Positions 20,288 through 29,621 of a stretch of 64,000 nucleotides of DNA are shown one piece after another. Position numbers and translations under genes: made by a program. The stretch spans positions 232,864 through 296,863 of the forward strand of contig NZ_JBEWSZ010000004.1 of assembly GCF_040537815.1 (NCBI RefSeq), written 5' to 3'. The stretch's first letter is position 1; the number at the start of each line of letters is the position of its first letter. The notes beneath the pieces are model-generated. The model was not told the DNA's origin. It did no database searches and worked only from the letters and a program-made list of their open reading frames with translations. This DNA is from Mesorhizobium shangrilense (lineage in GTDB: Bacteria; Pseudomonadota; Alphaproteobacteria; Rhizobiales; Rhizobiaceae).

Positions 20288-21589
20288 ATGCCTGAGCGGA
20301 TTGCGGACAAGGCGATTTTAAGCGCGGTCGATGACGGCTTCGCGCAACAGCTTGTGTTCCTGGCTAACCTCGTGCGCTTTCCCTCGCAGCGCGGTGAGGA
20401 ACATGCAGCGCAGTCTTTCATGGCTGCCGCATATGAGGCCGACAGCTACGCGGTCGACATGTGGCGTGTCGACGTTGACGCGATCCGCGACCTGCCGGGT
20501 TTTTCGCCCGTGGCGGTTTCCTATGACGATGCCTTCAATGTCGTCGCTACCCACAAGCCGAGAAACGCGACCGGTCGCTCGCTGATCCTCAACGGCCATA
20601 TCGATGTCGTGCCGACGGGACCGCTCGACCGCTGGGTCCGCGACCCCTATGATCCGGCGATCGAGGACGGCTGGATGCATGGCCGCGGCGCTGGCGACAT
20701 GAAGGCCGGCCTGTCGGCATGCCTCTATGCGCTGACGGCCTTGCGCAGCCTTGGCTATCAGCCGGCCGCGAATGTGTTCCTGCAGTCGGTCGTCGAGGAA
20801 GAGTGCACCGGCAATGGCGCGCTCGCTTGCCTGCAGCGCGGCTACCGGGCCGACGCTGCCTTCATTCCCGAACCGCTGGAGCCGAGGCTGATGCGGGCGC
20901 AGGTCGGGCCGATCTGGTTCAGGGTCGAGGTCGACGGTGATCCGCAGCATGCGTCGGGTGCCTTCTCCGCTGGCGCCAATGCCATCGAAAAAGCCTTCGT
21001 CATCATCCAGGCGCTGAAGCAGCTCGAAATCGTCTGGAATGCGCGCAAGGTCGACGACAAGCATTTTTGCGATCACCCGCATCCCATCCGCTTCAATCTC
21101 GGCAAGATCGAAGGCGGCGAGTGGACATCGAGCGTTCCGGCGCGCTGTGTCTTCGAGATGCGTGTCGCCACCTATCCCGGGCAGAAGCTCGAGGATGCCA
21201 GGGCCGAACTCGAGGCCTGCATCGCCGATGCGGCGCGCGCCGACCCTTTCCTGGCCAATCGCCCGCCCAAGTTGACCTACAATGGCTTCATGGCCGAGGG
21301 CTATGTGCTGGAGGGTGCCGACGAGATGGAAGCCGTGTTGCGACGTAGTCATACCGCCGTCTGGGGCGAGCCGCTGCAGGAGCATGTCACCTCGGCAACG
21401 ACGGATGCGCGCTTCTTCGGCCTCTATGCCGACACGCCGGCCATCGTCTACGGCCCGATCTGCCGCATGCCGCACGGCTATGACGAGGCCGTCGATCTCG
21501 ACTCGGTGCGCAAGGTCACCCAGACCATCGCTCTGTTCATCGCCGACTGGTGCGGTCTTGAACCCATCGATCCGGAGGCCAGGCCGTGA
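20288..21589 (+). CDS. M20-family deacylase (ArgE/DapE-like)
   Basis: A 433-aa zinc metallohydrolase of the M20 peptidase family. Motifs in order: LILNGHIDVVPTG (first zinc His with the Asp), GRGAGDMKAGLSA (bridging Asp), SVVEEECTGNGALA (catalytic Glu-Glu) and a late His in ...CRMPHGYDEAVD. Family members remove acyl groups from N-acyl amino acids. The following kinase gene starts inside its stop (ATGA). It is divergent from the GNAT/MalT-like pair. The likely role is deacylation of an imported N-acyl amine or amino acid before phosphorylation by the next enzyme. Confidence 0.88.
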   Translation: MPERIADKAILSAVDDGFAQQLVFLANLVRFPSQRGEEHAAQSFMAAAYEADSYAVDMWRVDVDAIRDLPGFSPVAVSYDDAFNVVATHKPRNATGRSLILNGHIDVVPTGPLDRWVRDPYDPAIEDGWMHGRGAGDMKAGLSACLYALTALRSLGYQPAANVFLQSVVEEECTGNGALACLQRGYRADAAFIPEPLEPRLMRAQVGPIWFRVEVDGDPQHASGAFSAGANAIEKAFVIIQALKQLEIVWNARKVDDKHFCDHPHPIRFNLGKIEGGEWTSSVPARCVFEMRVATYPGQKLEDARAELEACIADAARADPFLANRPPKLTYNGFMAEGYVLEGADEMEAVLRRSHTAVWGEPLQEHVTSATTDARFFGLYADTPAIVYGPICRMPHGYDEAVDLDSVRKVTQTIALFIADWCGLEPIDPEARP

Positions 21590-22644
21590 ACGCGGTCGTG
21601 CCCGATGCTTTCGGCGAAACGCTCGCCGAGGACGCGCCTGACGTTTCGATTGCCGACGCGCTTGGCATCCTGCGCCAGCACTACGGGCTGACAGGCACCG
21701 CGCATCCATTGCCTGGCGAACGCGACCACAATTTTCACATCCAGACGGACGGCGAGGGCGAGTTCGTCCTGAAGATCTCACATCCGGCGGAGGAGGCCGG
21801 CTTCACCGATTTCCAGAACAAGGCGCTCGACCATATCCTGGCGGTCGACCCCACTTTGCCGGTTCCCTCGGTGCGCAAAAGCCTTGGCGGCGAAGCGCAG
21901 TTCGCTGTTAGCGTCGATGGCTCGGCGCCGCGCATCATCCGGCTGGTGACCTATCTGCCCGGCCAGTTGCTTTCGCGCTCGCCGACGTCAGCGGCGCAGG
22001 ACCGCAATCTCGGCATCTTCCTTGCTCGCCTCGGCCTGGCACTGCGCGGCTTCTTCCATCCGGCCGCCGGCAGCGACCTGCTCTGGGATATCCGCAAGGT
22101 CGCCAAGACGCGGCCGATGATGGCCGATATCGCCGATGCCCGTCACCGCGCCATGGTCGAGCGCGTCATCGACGCCTTCGAGGAGCATGCGGCGCCCATC
22201 ATCCCGAAGCTGCGCGCGCAGATCGTCCACAACGACATGAATTCCTACAATGTGGTGATGGACGCTTCGCGGCCGGAGGTCGTGACCGGCATCCTCGATT
22301 TCGGCGACATGATCCACTCGCCGCTGATCTGCGACCTTGCCATCGGCGCCGTGTACCGCTGGCCTGCTGAAGGTCATCCGCTGGCACCGGCAGCGCGCTT
22401 TGTCGCCGGCTATCAATCGGTGCAGCCGCTCGAGGCGGAAGAGATCGGCATCCTGTTCGACCTGATCCGTGCCCGGCTTGCGCTCATCGCCAACATCGCC
22501 AGCTGGCAGGCGGAACGGTTCCCGGCCAAGCGCGACTATGTCCTGCGCCTCATCACCGAGGTCTGGGCGTCGCTCGAAAGGCTCGACGGCCTGTCGTCCG
22601 ATGACGCCCGCCGCTATTTTCTCGACCATTCCAATTCGGAGTAG
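21586..22644 (+). CDS. APH-fold phosphotransferase, hydroxylysine kinase-like
   Basis: A 352-aa kinase of the aminoglycoside phosphotransferase/choline kinase fold. The catalytic loop is IVHNDMNSYNVVM (Brenner-type HxDxxxxN) near residue 215 and the metal-binding segment ILDFGDMIHSPLICDLAIG. N-terminal FVLKISHPAEE supplies the ATP-binding Lys. The closest functional match from memory is the hydroxylysine kinase/AGPHD1 group, which acts together with a PLP phospho-lyase of the class III aminotransferase fold. That partner is exactly the next gene, with no gap. The hydroxylated amine substrate is inferred. Confidence 0.82.
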   Translation: MNAVVPDAFGETLAEDAPDVSIADALGILRQHYGLTGTAHPLPGERDHNFHIQTDGEGEFVLKISHPAEEAGFTDFQNKALDHILAVDPTLPVPSVRKSLGGEAQFAVSVDGSAPRIIRLVTYLPGQLLSRSPTSAAQDRNLGIFLARLGLALRGFFHPAAGSDLLWDIRKVAKTRPMMADIADARHRAMVERVIDAFEEHAAPIIPKLRAQIVHNDMNSYNVVMDASRPEVVTGILDFGDMIHSPLICDLAIGAVYRWPAEGHPLAPAARFVAGYQSVQPLEAEEIGILFDLIRARLALIANIASWQAERFPAKRDYVLRLITEVWASLERLDGLSSDDARRYFLDHSNSE

Positions 22645-23967
22645 ATGCTCGTGTCCCAGTCCTCGCCGTACCCCGTAAATGCGTTCACCGATGCCAGTGT
22701 GACGGCATCCGAGCGCGCTTTGCTTGAACGCCGCGCCAGGCTGCTCGGGCCTACCTACCGCGCCTTCTACCGCAACCCGATCCACCTGGTGCGCGGTAGC
22801 GGCGTCTGGCTCTACGATGCAGGAGGGCGCAAATTCCTCGATGCATACAACAATGTCGCCTCGGTCGGGCACTGCCATCCGCGCGTCGTCGAGGCGCTGT
22901 CGGGGCAGGCCGCCACGCTCAACACGCACACCCGCTACCTCAGCGAGATCATTCTCGACTACGCGGAAAAGCTGCTCGGCACCGTTCCGGCCCATCTCGG
23001 CCACGCCATGTTCACCTGCACCGGCAGCGAGGCCAACGACCTCGCCATCCGCATTGCCCAGCATTCCAGCGGCGGCACCGGCGTGATCATCACCGACTTC
23101 GCCTATCACGGCGCCACGATCGCGACCGCGCAGCTGTCGCCGGCGGCTGTCGGGGCAAAGGGCGTGCCCGCCCACCATCGGACGGTGGCAGCGCCGGACA
23201 CGTTTCGCGACCATGGCCGCGCCGCGCATGATTTCGCGGGGAATGTCGCCGCCGCCATCGAGGACATGCGCGCGCAGAATATCCGTCCCGCGGCGCTGCT
23301 TCTCGACTCGGCCTTTTCCAGCGACGGCATCTTCTTTCCCGATGCGACCGTGATGCGCGAGGCGGCGGATCACGTCAGAAAGGCGGGCGGCATCGTCATT
23401 GCCGACGAGGTCCAGTCCGGCTTCGGGCGGCTTGGCCAGGGCATGTGGGGTTTCGCCAATTATGGCATCGAGCCCGATATCGTCACGATGGGCAAGCCGA
23501 TCGGCGACGGACATCCGATGGGAGCCGTGATCGTGCGGCCGCAGCTTGTTTCATCCTTCGGTTCGAACACCGGCTACTTCAACACATTCGGCGGCAATCC
23601 GGTCGCTGCCGCCGTCGGTATCGCCGTTCTCGAGGTGATCGAAGGCGAGGGGCTGATCGAGAACGCGCGTGACGTGGGCGCCTATACGGGGGAACTGCTG
23701 CGCGCCGTGCAGGCCCGGCAGGGCATGGTCGGTGACGTCAGGCATAACGGCCTCTATTTCGGCGTCGAACTGACGGCGGAGGGTGATGACGCCTTGGCCG
23801 CAAGCAAGACGTCAGCGGTCGTGGAAGCCATGCGCGAGGATGGCGTGCTGATCTCGTCGTGCGGTCCGCGCGGCAATGTTCTGAAGATCAGGCCGCCTCT
23901 GCCCTTTGCCAGGGACAATGCCGAGCAACTGGCCGAGACGCTCGATCGCGCCTTGTCGAACTGGTGA
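22645..23967 (+). CDS. Class III aminotransferase-fold PLP enzyme, probable phospho-lyase
   Basis: A 440-aa PLP enzyme. Motifs: FTCTGSEANDLAIRIA (phosphate-binding), IVIADEVQSGFGRLG (Asp to the PLP nitrogen) and DIVTMGKPIGDGHPMGAVI (Schiff-base Lys). The GKPIGDGHPMG form is the one I associate with the AGXT2L/ethanolamine-phosphate and 5-phosphohydroxylysine phospho-lyase group rather than ordinary transaminases. It starts at the base after the kinase stop. With that kinase it would turn a hydroxy-amine phosphate into an aldehyde, releasing ammonia and phosphate. A plain aminotransferase remains possible. The start could also be the GTG at 22651. Confidence 0.85.
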   Translation: MLVSQSSPYPVNAFTDASVTASERALLERRARLLGPTYRAFYRNPIHLVRGSGVWLYDAGGRKFLDAYNNVASVGHCHPRVVEALSGQAATLNTHTRYLSEIILDYAEKLLGTVPAHLGHAMFTCTGSEANDLAIRIAQHSSGGTGVIITDFAYHGATIATAQLSPAAVGAKGVPAHHRTVAAPDTFRDHGRAAHDFAGNVAAAIEDMRAQNIRPAALLLDSAFSSDGIFFPDATVMREAADHVRKAGGIVIADEVQSGFGRLGQGMWGFANYGIEPDIVTMGKPIGDGHPMGAVIVRPQLVSSFGSNTGYFNTFGGNPVAAAVGIAVLEVIEGEGLIENARDVGAYTGELLRAVQARQGMVGDVRHNGLYFGVELTAEGDDALAASKTSAVVEAMREDGVLISSCGPRGNVLKIRPPLPFARDNAEQLAETLDRALSNW

Positions 23968-23982
23968 CCTGAGCGCGCGCGC

Positions 23983-24639
23983 ATGCTGAAGCTCGAGCAT
24001 CAAACCCTGAACGACCGGGCCTATGGCGCGCTCAAGCAGGAGCTGATTTCGGGCAGGTTCAGCCCTGGCCAGGTGTTGGTCATCCGCAAGCTGGCCGAGA
24101 CGTTCGGAACCTCCACGACGCCGATCCGGGAGGCGCTTCAACGGCTTGTCGCGGAGCGGCTTCTCGAGATGAAGAACAACCGCTCGATCATCGTGCCCCT
24201 GCTCTCGGCCTCGACCTTCGAGGAATTGACGCGGATTCGCATTGCCGTGGAAGGACTGGCGGGCGAGATGGCCGCGAGCAGGATGACGGAAGGCGCGCTG
24301 ACAGAGATCAGCGCGGCGCTTGCCGGCATGCGGAAGGCTGTCGAGAGCGGAGACGCCAGAGCCTACCTGACGCTCAACGAGCACTTCCATTTTATCATCT
24401 ATCGGCAAGCCGGCGCGCCGATCCTGCTGAACCTGATCCGTGATCTGTGGGGCAGGGCAGGGCCTTACCTCACGCTTCTGATGGAAGCCGACAGCTATAT
24501 CGCGCGGTCGAACGATGCGCACAGCAAGATCGTCGCTGCTCTGGAGCAAGGCAATGGCCCTGCTGTCCGGGTTTCGATAGACAATGATATCCGTGTGGCG
24601 GCGGCGGTGCTTGTCGGCATCCTGCCCAGGATGGGTTGA
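23983..24639 (+). CDS. GntR-family regulator with FCD domain
   Basis: A 218-aa regulator. Residues about 10-70 are a winged helix (LIRKLAETFGTSTTPIREAL is close to the GntR consensus with TPIREAL) and residues about 80-215 an FCD ligand-binding domain with LNEHFHFIIY and the later His that usually bind metal. It follows the phospho-lyase-like gene by 15 bases and probably represses the operon in the absence of its acidic or amine ligand. Confidence 0.87.
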   Translation: MLKLEHQTLNDRAYGALKQELISGRFSPGQVLVIRKLAETFGTSTTPIREALQRLVAERLLEMKNNRSIIVPLLSASTFEELTRIRIAVEGLAGEMAASRMTEGALTEISAALAGMRKAVESGDARAYLTLNEHFHFIIYRQAGAPILLNLIRDLWGRAGPYLTLLMEADSYIARSNDAHSKIVAALEQGNGPAVRVSIDNDIRVAAAVLVGILPRMG

Positions 24640-24793
24640 ATGACCCCGTCCGGGAAACGAGGGACAAACCAGACCGCGCCCTGAGTTGAGACGTGGCGCC
24701 GTCCGTCTCATAATTGCGAGCCTTGGTCTGCCTCCACGAGACCCTCGAAATGCTCGCCTGCGGGCGGGCTGCGCGGTTGGGGTTCAGGGGGGA

Positions 24794-25435
24794 TCAGCCG
24801 TGCCAGTAGGAGCAGCGGATGACGCTGCAGAAGTTGCCGCGGTGGAAATGCGGCTCCTTGTCGGCGATGACGTCTGCCTTGACGTTGCCGAAGGAGGTGT
24901 CCGGCTTGTGCTTGATGCCGTCGTAGAAAGCCTGGATGATGTCTTCCTTGAACCGCGGCGTGCGCGGGAAGGCTTTCACCACCGCATCGCGCTCGCCGTC
25001 CGAATAGTCCTTGTAGGTGAGACCGAGCACGTCCATCTCGACGCCGGCGGTCACCAGCGCGACGACGGGATGCATGTGGACAGGCACGCCCGGCGTGGTG
25101 TGCAGCGCGATCGCGGTCCAGACCGTATAGGCGTCCGCCTCGGGGATGCCGTGGCTGCGCAGGAAATCGCGGGCGGCATGCGCGCCGTCGACCTCGAACC
25201 GCTCGTGCTGGCTGCTGTGGCTCGGCATCAGGCCGATGTCATGGAACATCGCGCCGGCGTAGAGCAGTTCACGGTCGAATTTCAGCCCCCGGTGCACCCC
25301 AGCGAGCGCGCCGAAATGGTAGACCCGGCTCGAATGGTTGAAGAGCAGGTCGGTTTCGGTGTCGCGGATATACTCGGTTATCGCGCGCGCCAGCTTGCTG
25401 TCGGGTATGGCGGCCGTTTCGACGATCTTTATCAT
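24794..25435 (-). CDS. HD-domain phosphohydrolase-like protein
   Basis: A 213-aa protein with an HD-domain metal site: FNHSSRVYHFG (His), LLYAGAMFHDIGL (His-Asp), and downstream HTTPGVPVHMHP and a distal Asp. Similar proteins are often annotated as cyanamide hydratase-like or HD metallohydrolases. The ATG at 25435 has caggag 7 bases upstream. It is divergent from a GlxA-type regulator across a clear palindrome, so that regulator probably controls it. The substrate is unknown. Confidence 0.82.
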   Translation of the reverse strand: MIKIVETAAIPDSKLARAITEYIRDTETDLLFNHSSRVYHFGALAGVHRGLKFDRELLYAGAMFHDIGLMPSHSSQHERFEVDGAHAARDFLRSHGIPEADAYTVWTAIALHTTPGVPVHMHPVVALVTAGVEMDVLGLTYKDYSDGERDAVVKAFPRTPRFKEDIIQAFYDGIKHKPDTSFGNVKADVIADKEPHFHRGNFCSVIRCSYWHG

Positions 25436-25484
25436 GCGTTTCTCCTGCGGTTTTTGCTCGTCAGGACGGTAAATCCGGGCTACA

Positions 25485-25521
25485 TTGTCTGCAATTGTCG
25501 TAACACGACGAATACAGACAA
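25485..25521. promoter_or_regulatory. Palindromic operator between HD gene and GlxA-type regulator
   Basis: A 37-bp interrupted palindrome: ttgtctg - 5 bases - gtcgt - aac - acgac - 5 bases - cagacaa. It is flanked by copies of aaatccgggc at 25471-25480 and 25520-25529, slightly different at the ends. It lies in the only space from which both divergent genes can be transcribed, so it is a probable binding site for the AraC-type DNA-binding domain encoded next door. Confidence 0.6.
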
Positions 25522-25545
25522 ATCCGGGCCAAGACGGACGCGAAC

Positions 25546-26523
25546 ATGAATGTGGAGGCAAAGACGGTTGTGATCGTGGCACTTCCCGGTGTGCAGCTTC
25601 TCGACGTGTCCGGTCCCCTTGACGTGTTCGCTGAGGCAAACGTGCAGGCCGGCTATGCGACGTATCGGCTGCTGGTGGCGGCGGGGGAGCCAGGGCCGAT
25701 CAAAAGCTCGTCAGGCGTGCGGCTGATGCCTGATGGGATCATCGACCGCGATATCGGGGAGGCGATCGACACGCTTCTCGTTGCCGGATGCCCGAATGCG
25801 GCAGAGGTGCCGGCTGACGGTTTGGTTGTCGACTGGCTGCGACGCAGGGCACCAGCCGCGCGACGCTTCGGATCTGTTTGCAGCGGCGCGTTCTTCCTGG
25901 CCGCCGCCGGCCTGCTCGACGGCCGCAGGGTGACGACCCACTGGGCGGTCGCGGAGCAGCTGGCGCTCAGATACCCGACGGTCATTGTCGATCAGGACGC
26001 GATCCATGTCAGCGACGGCCAGCTCAGGACAGCGGCGGGCGTGACAGCGGGCCTCGATCTGGCGCTGGCTCTGGTGGAAGAGGATCTCGGGCACGAGATC
26101 GCGATGAAGGTCGCGAGCCAGCTCGTCATGTTCTTCAAGCGCCCGGGCGGACAGATGCAGTTCAGCCGCAAGGGCGAAGCCGTGCCGGCGGGCCGCGCGG
26201 CACTCCAGGAGCTTCAGCGTTGGGTGGCGGCCAATCCCGCGCTCGACCACAGCGTCGCCAGCCTCGGCAAGCGGATGGAGCTAAGCCCACGCCATTTTGC
26301 GCGGCTGTTTCGAAGCGAGGTCGGAATCACGCCGGCGACGTGGGTCGAGGAGGTCCGTGTGAACGCGGCTCGCCAGCTGCTGGAAATGGGCCATGAACCG
26401 CCGAAACAGGTTGCCGCGCATTGCGGGTTCGCCGACGCCGATACGCTGCGCCGTGCGTTCACCCGCCAGGTCGGAGTCACGCCCGCCGAGTACCGGAAGC
26501 GGTTCGCACGCATCGCCGCGTAG
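25546..26523 (+). CDS. GlxA-family AraC-type regulator with DJ-1/PfpI domain
   Basis: A 325-aa regulator. Residues about 5-185 are a class I glutamine amidotransferase-like (DJ-1/PfpI) domain with FGSVCSGAFFLAAAGLLDGR, where the Cys is in the nucleophile-elbow position, and TTHWAVAEQLA. Residues about 215-320 are an AraC double helix-turn-helix with SPRHFARLFRSEVGITPATW and AHCGFADADTLRRAFTRQVG. By family it senses a small nitrogen metabolite. It is divergent from the HD-domain gene with a shared operator. Confidence 0.9.
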   Translation: MNVEAKTVVIVALPGVQLLDVSGPLDVFAEANVQAGYATYRLLVAAGEPGPIKSSSGVRLMPDGIIDRDIGEAIDTLLVAGCPNAAEVPADGLVVDWLRRRAPAARRFGSVCSGAFFLAAAGLLDGRRVTTHWAVAEQLALRYPTVIVDQDAIHVSDGQLRTAAGVTAGLDLALALVEEDLGHEIAMKVASQLVMFFKRPGGQMQFSRKGEAVPAGRAALQELQRWVAANPALDHSVASLGKRMELSPRHFARLFRSEVGITPATWVEEVRVNAARQLLEMGHEPPKQVAAHCGFADADTLRRAFTRQVGVTPAEYRKRFARIAA

Positions 26524-26602
26524 CGCCATGATCGTTGGTGGCAGCCAAGCGTCGACGCGATAGCTGACTGTCCCGCACCTTGCCTGATGAAGGTTATCGC
26601 GC

Positions 26603-27388
26603 TCACTCAAACTCGACGCGGCTGGTTTCCTCGCGAATGGACTTCAGCACTCTTGCCTGAAGCTCCAGGACATCGCGGTCATGCTGTATTCCGGTCGGCC
26701 TCGGCCTGGCGGAAGGCACGGTAATGCACTCCTTGATCCGCCCAGGGTTGAGACCCATGACGAAAATGCGATCGGACAGGTAGACGGCCTCCTCGACGTC
26801 GTGCGTGACGAAAATCACGGTGAGGCGATGCTCCTGCCAGATCTGCATAAGCAGTTCCTGCATCTGGCCGCGGGTGAGGGCATCAAGCGCCCCGAACGGC
26901 TCGTCCATCAGCAGCATTTTCGGGCGGTATGACAGGGCGCGAGCGATGGCCACCCGCTGCTTCATGCCGCCGGAGAGCTGGCTCGGAAAGCGGTCGGCAA
27001 AGCGGGAAAGCTTCACCAGGTCGAGGTGCTGGCGCGCCACCTCGGTGATGTCCTTTGCGCCATGTCCGGTCTCGCGCAGCGCGAATTCGACATTCTGCAG
27101 CGCGGTCAGCCATGGCAGCAAGGTGTAGGACTGGAAGACGACGCCACGGTCGCGGCCCGGCCCGGTGATCGGCGTGCCGTCGACGAGCATCTCGCCTTGC
27201 TCGAAATCCTGCAGGCCGGCGATGATCGACAGCAGCGTGCTCTTGCCGCAGCCGGATGCGCCCACAAGCGACACGAACTCGTTGTCGCCGACTTCGAGAT
27301 TGATGTCATCGAGCACCTTGATCCGCGACCGTCCCGCCGAGAAGGATTTGTCGAGATGCGAGATCTTGAGCTTGGGCAGCGTCTGCAT
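26603..27388 (-). CDS. ABC transporter ATP-binding protein, TauB/SsuB family
   Basis: A 261-aa ATPase starting [19 protein letters not shown]. Walker A is [13 protein letters not shown], the signature [15 protein letters not shown], Walker [18 protein letters not shown] and the H-loop [18 protein letters not shown]. These match the nitrate/sulfonate/taurine importer class. It is the last gene of the long catabolic operon, 1 base after the permease stop. The matching binding protein is encoded further upstream at 32071-33069. Confidence 0.92.
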   Translation of the reverse strand: MQTLPKLKISHLDKSFSAGRSRIKVLDDINLEVGDNEFVSLVGASGCGKSTLLSIIAGLQDFEQGEMLVDGTPITGPGRDRGVVFQSYTLLPWLTALQNVEFALRETGHGAKDITEVARQHLDLVKLSRFADRFPSQLSGGMKQRVAIARALSYRPKMLLMDEPFGALDALTRGQMQELLMQIWQEHRLTVIFVTHDVEEAVYLSDRIFVMGLNPGRIKECITVPSARPRPTGIQHDRDVLELQARVLKSIREETSRVEFE

Positions 27389-27389
27389 G

Positions 27390-28250
27390 TCAGGACTTTC
27401 TCTCGTACTTGAAGAAATGCCGGCCAAGGAAACGCATGACCTGGTCGGTCGCGAGGCCGAGGATGCCAAGCACCAGGATGTAGCCGATGGCCATGTCGGT
27501 CTGCAGGTAGCGCTGGGCAACGGTGATGCGGTACCCGAGCCCTGAATTCGCGGCCACCAGTTCGGCCAGCGTCACCCAGGTCCACGCCCAGCCGAGCGAG
27601 ATGCGAAGCGTGTCCCAGATCTGCGGCATCGCCGAGGGCACGACAATGCGCATCAGCACGCGCAAGTCGCTCATGCCCAAGGTCCGTCCGAATCCGACGA
27701 AGTCGGAAGGAACGCGCTTGATGTTGTCCTTGAACATCAGCGCCTGCTGGAAATAGGTGCCGATCCAGATGATCAGGAATTTCTGGGTATCACCGGTGCC
27801 GCTCCACAGGATGGTCAGCGGGACGAACGCCACGACAGGCATGTAGCGAACGAAGTCGAGGAACGGCTCGATCGCCGCTTCCCAGAAACGATAGGCGCCG
27901 ATCAGGATCGCGGTCGCCAGCGCCATCACCGACGCAATGAGAAAGCCGACCATGATGCGGTAGACGCTGTTGCCGATATCGCTTGCCAGCGTGCCATCGG
28001 CGGCCAGCGTCGCCAGCTTGGCGACGACGGCGAAAGGCGAAGGCAGGAAGATGGGCCTTGCCATGCCAAGCCCGGTCGCCAGGAACCACGCCGCGATGAA
28101 GAGCACGAAAGCGCAGATGGCGATAAGCAGGTATCTCGGGCCGGAAATCTCCGCGGCCATGTTCAGCATCGACTTGTGCCGGCCGCGATGTTGCGTCGTC
28201 TGCTTCGGGACCGCTTTGTCTGTCTGCGTGGTCATCGTCATCTCGCTCAC
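27390..28250 (-). CDS. ABC transporter permease, TauC/SsuC family
   Basis: A 286-aa inner-membrane permease with about six segments. The conserved EAA loop appears as DFVGFGRTLGMSDLRVLMRI followed by VVPSAMPQIWDTLRISLGWA. The N-terminus has a hydrophilic cytoplasmic extension of about 35 residues (many Thr, Gln and Arg). Its start overlaps the stop of the HisD-family gene by 4 bases (28247-28250), tying transport to catabolism. Confidence 0.9.
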   Translation of the reverse strand: MSEMTMTTQTDKAVPKQTTQHRGRHKSMLNMAAEISGPRYLLIAICAFVLFIAAWFLATGLGMARPIFLPSPFAVVAKLATLAADGTLASDIGNSVYRIMVGFLIASVMALATAILIGAYRFWEAAIEPFLDFVRYMPVVAFVPLTILWSGTGDTQKFLIIWIGTYFQQALMFKDNIKRVPSDFVGFGRTLGMSDLRVLMRIVVPSAMPQIWDTLRISLGWAWTWVTLAELVAANSGLGYRITVAQRYLQTDMAIGYILVLGILGLATDQVMRFLGRHFFKYERKS

Positions 28251-29590
28251 GGGCCTCTGGAAGGGCTGCTGTTCGACAGGATACGGTCGCGTATTTCGGA
28301 GACCGAATTCGCATGCGCCGCAAAGCCCTCGTAACGGGCGAAAGTGCGGGCAGCGGGCGCCAGCCGTTCATAGGCCGCCTTGGAAAGATAGGCTATTGAC
28401 GAGCGTTTCATGAAATCGAAGACCGCCAGCGGCGACGCGGTGTTGGCCCGGCCGCCGGTCGGCAGGACATGGCTCGGCCCAAGCACGAAATTTGCAATCG
28501 GAATTGCCGAATGCGGACCAAGCAGGATTTCACCTGCGTTCCTGATCCTTGGTAGCAGCTCGAAAGCGGAGGTCGACAGCACCGAGAGATGCTCGGCGGC
28601 ATAATCGTTGATGAAGTCGAAGGCTGCCTCGACCGAGGGCGCCAGCACGATGCCGCCGTTCTGGCCGCCCAGCACGGTGCGGGAAAAATCAGCGCGATAG
28701 TCTCCCATCATCGACCAGAAATCCGGCACGGCGGCGGCGATGGCTTTCGCCAGCGCAGGGTCGGCCGTGACCACAAAGGCGGATGAATCGGGGCCATGTT
28801 CCGATTCAACGGTGAGTTCCAGCGCGGCAAGTGCCGCCGGAACGGTACTGTCGGCATAGACAAGCAATTCGCTTGGACCGGCCGGGCTGCCCGGATCGAT
28901 CCGGTTCGACAGAAGCTGGCGCGCGGCGCTGACCCAGGGACTGCCAGGCCCAACGATCTTGGCGCATCTCGGCACGGTCTCGGTGCCATAGGCGACCGCG
29001 GCCACCGCCTGTGCGCCACCGCACAGATAGATTTCATCGACCCCGATCAGGGACGCGATAAACCGCGTTGCCGCGTCGGCCGAGCCGTCTGGCCCCGGCG
29101 GCGTCACGATGATCACGCGTGCGACGCCGGCCACCTTGGCGGGCACCGCGGTCATGATCGCGCTTGACGGGAAGAACCCCTTACCGCGCGGCACGTAGCA
29201 AGCGACGGAATCGATCGATGTCCAGCGGTCGCCGATCAGCGCTCCCTGGGTCTCTTCGCTAAGCCAGAGCTGGTCGGGCATTTGCGCCTGGTGAAAGCGC
29301 GTCACCTGCGCCACTGAAAGCCGTATGGCCGCAACGATCTCCGAATCGAGTTCCTGCTCTGCATTGGCGATCTGACTTTCGGGCACTCTCAATGCGGAAC
29401 TGTCCATGGTCACGCCATCGAACCGCGCGGCGCATTCGGTCAAGGCGCTATCGCCCTTTGTCCGCACCGCCTCGATGATGGGCTCGACCTTCTTGATGTA
29501 GCTTGCGAGATCCGTCTCGGTGCGCTCGAGCAATCGCACCCGGGCATCGGACGACATCTTGCTCAACTCGTGAATTGCTACAGGTGACAT
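28247..29590 (-). CDS. HisD-family dehydrogenase (histidinol or sulfopropanediol type)
   Basis: A 447-aa NAD- and zinc-dependent alcohol dehydrogenase of the histidinol dehydrogenase family. Visible: SVACYVPRGKGFFPSSAIM, LCGGAQAVAAVAYGTETVP, the zinc-ligand region SEHGPDSSAFVV and the active-site AAEHLSVLS. True HisD oxidises histidinol to histidine, but paralogues such as sulfopropanediol 3-dehydrogenase (HpsN) oxidise other alcohols. Its place in an operon with a TauABC-type transporter and two SDRs, away from his genes, points to such a catabolic paralogue. The start at MSPVAIHEL has gaagga 6 bases upstream; the longer frame to 29743 is not family-like. Confidence 0.85.
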   Translation of the reverse strand: MSPVAIHELSKMSSDARVRLLERTETDLASYIKKVEPIIEAVRTKGDSALTECAARFDGVTMDSSALRVPESQIANAEQELDSEIVAAIRLSVAQVTRFHQAQMPDQLWLSEETQGALIGDRWTSIDSVACYVPRGKGFFPSSAIMTAVPAKVAGVARVIIVTPPGPDGSADAATRFIASLIGVDEIYLCGGAQAVAAVAYGTETVPRCAKIVGPGSPWVSAARQLLSNRIDPGSPAGPSELLVYADSTVPAALAALELTVESEHGPDSSAFVVTADPALAKAIAAAVPDFWSMMGDYRADFSRTVLGGQNGGIVLAPSVEAAFDFINDYAAEHLSVLSTSAFELLPRIRNAGEILLGPHSAIPIANFVLGPSHVLPTGGRANTASPLAVFDFMKRSSIAYLSKAAYERLAPAARTFARYEGFAAHANSVSEIRDRILSNSSPSRGP

Positions 29591-29621
29591 ACTAAATCCT
29601 TCGCGTTGCGATCGATCGCCT

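Noticed and set aside
28247..29590. Histidine biosynthesis locus because of a HisD-like gene
   Set aside because: No other his genes nearby; operon context is transport and SDRs, so a catabolic paralogue is more likely.
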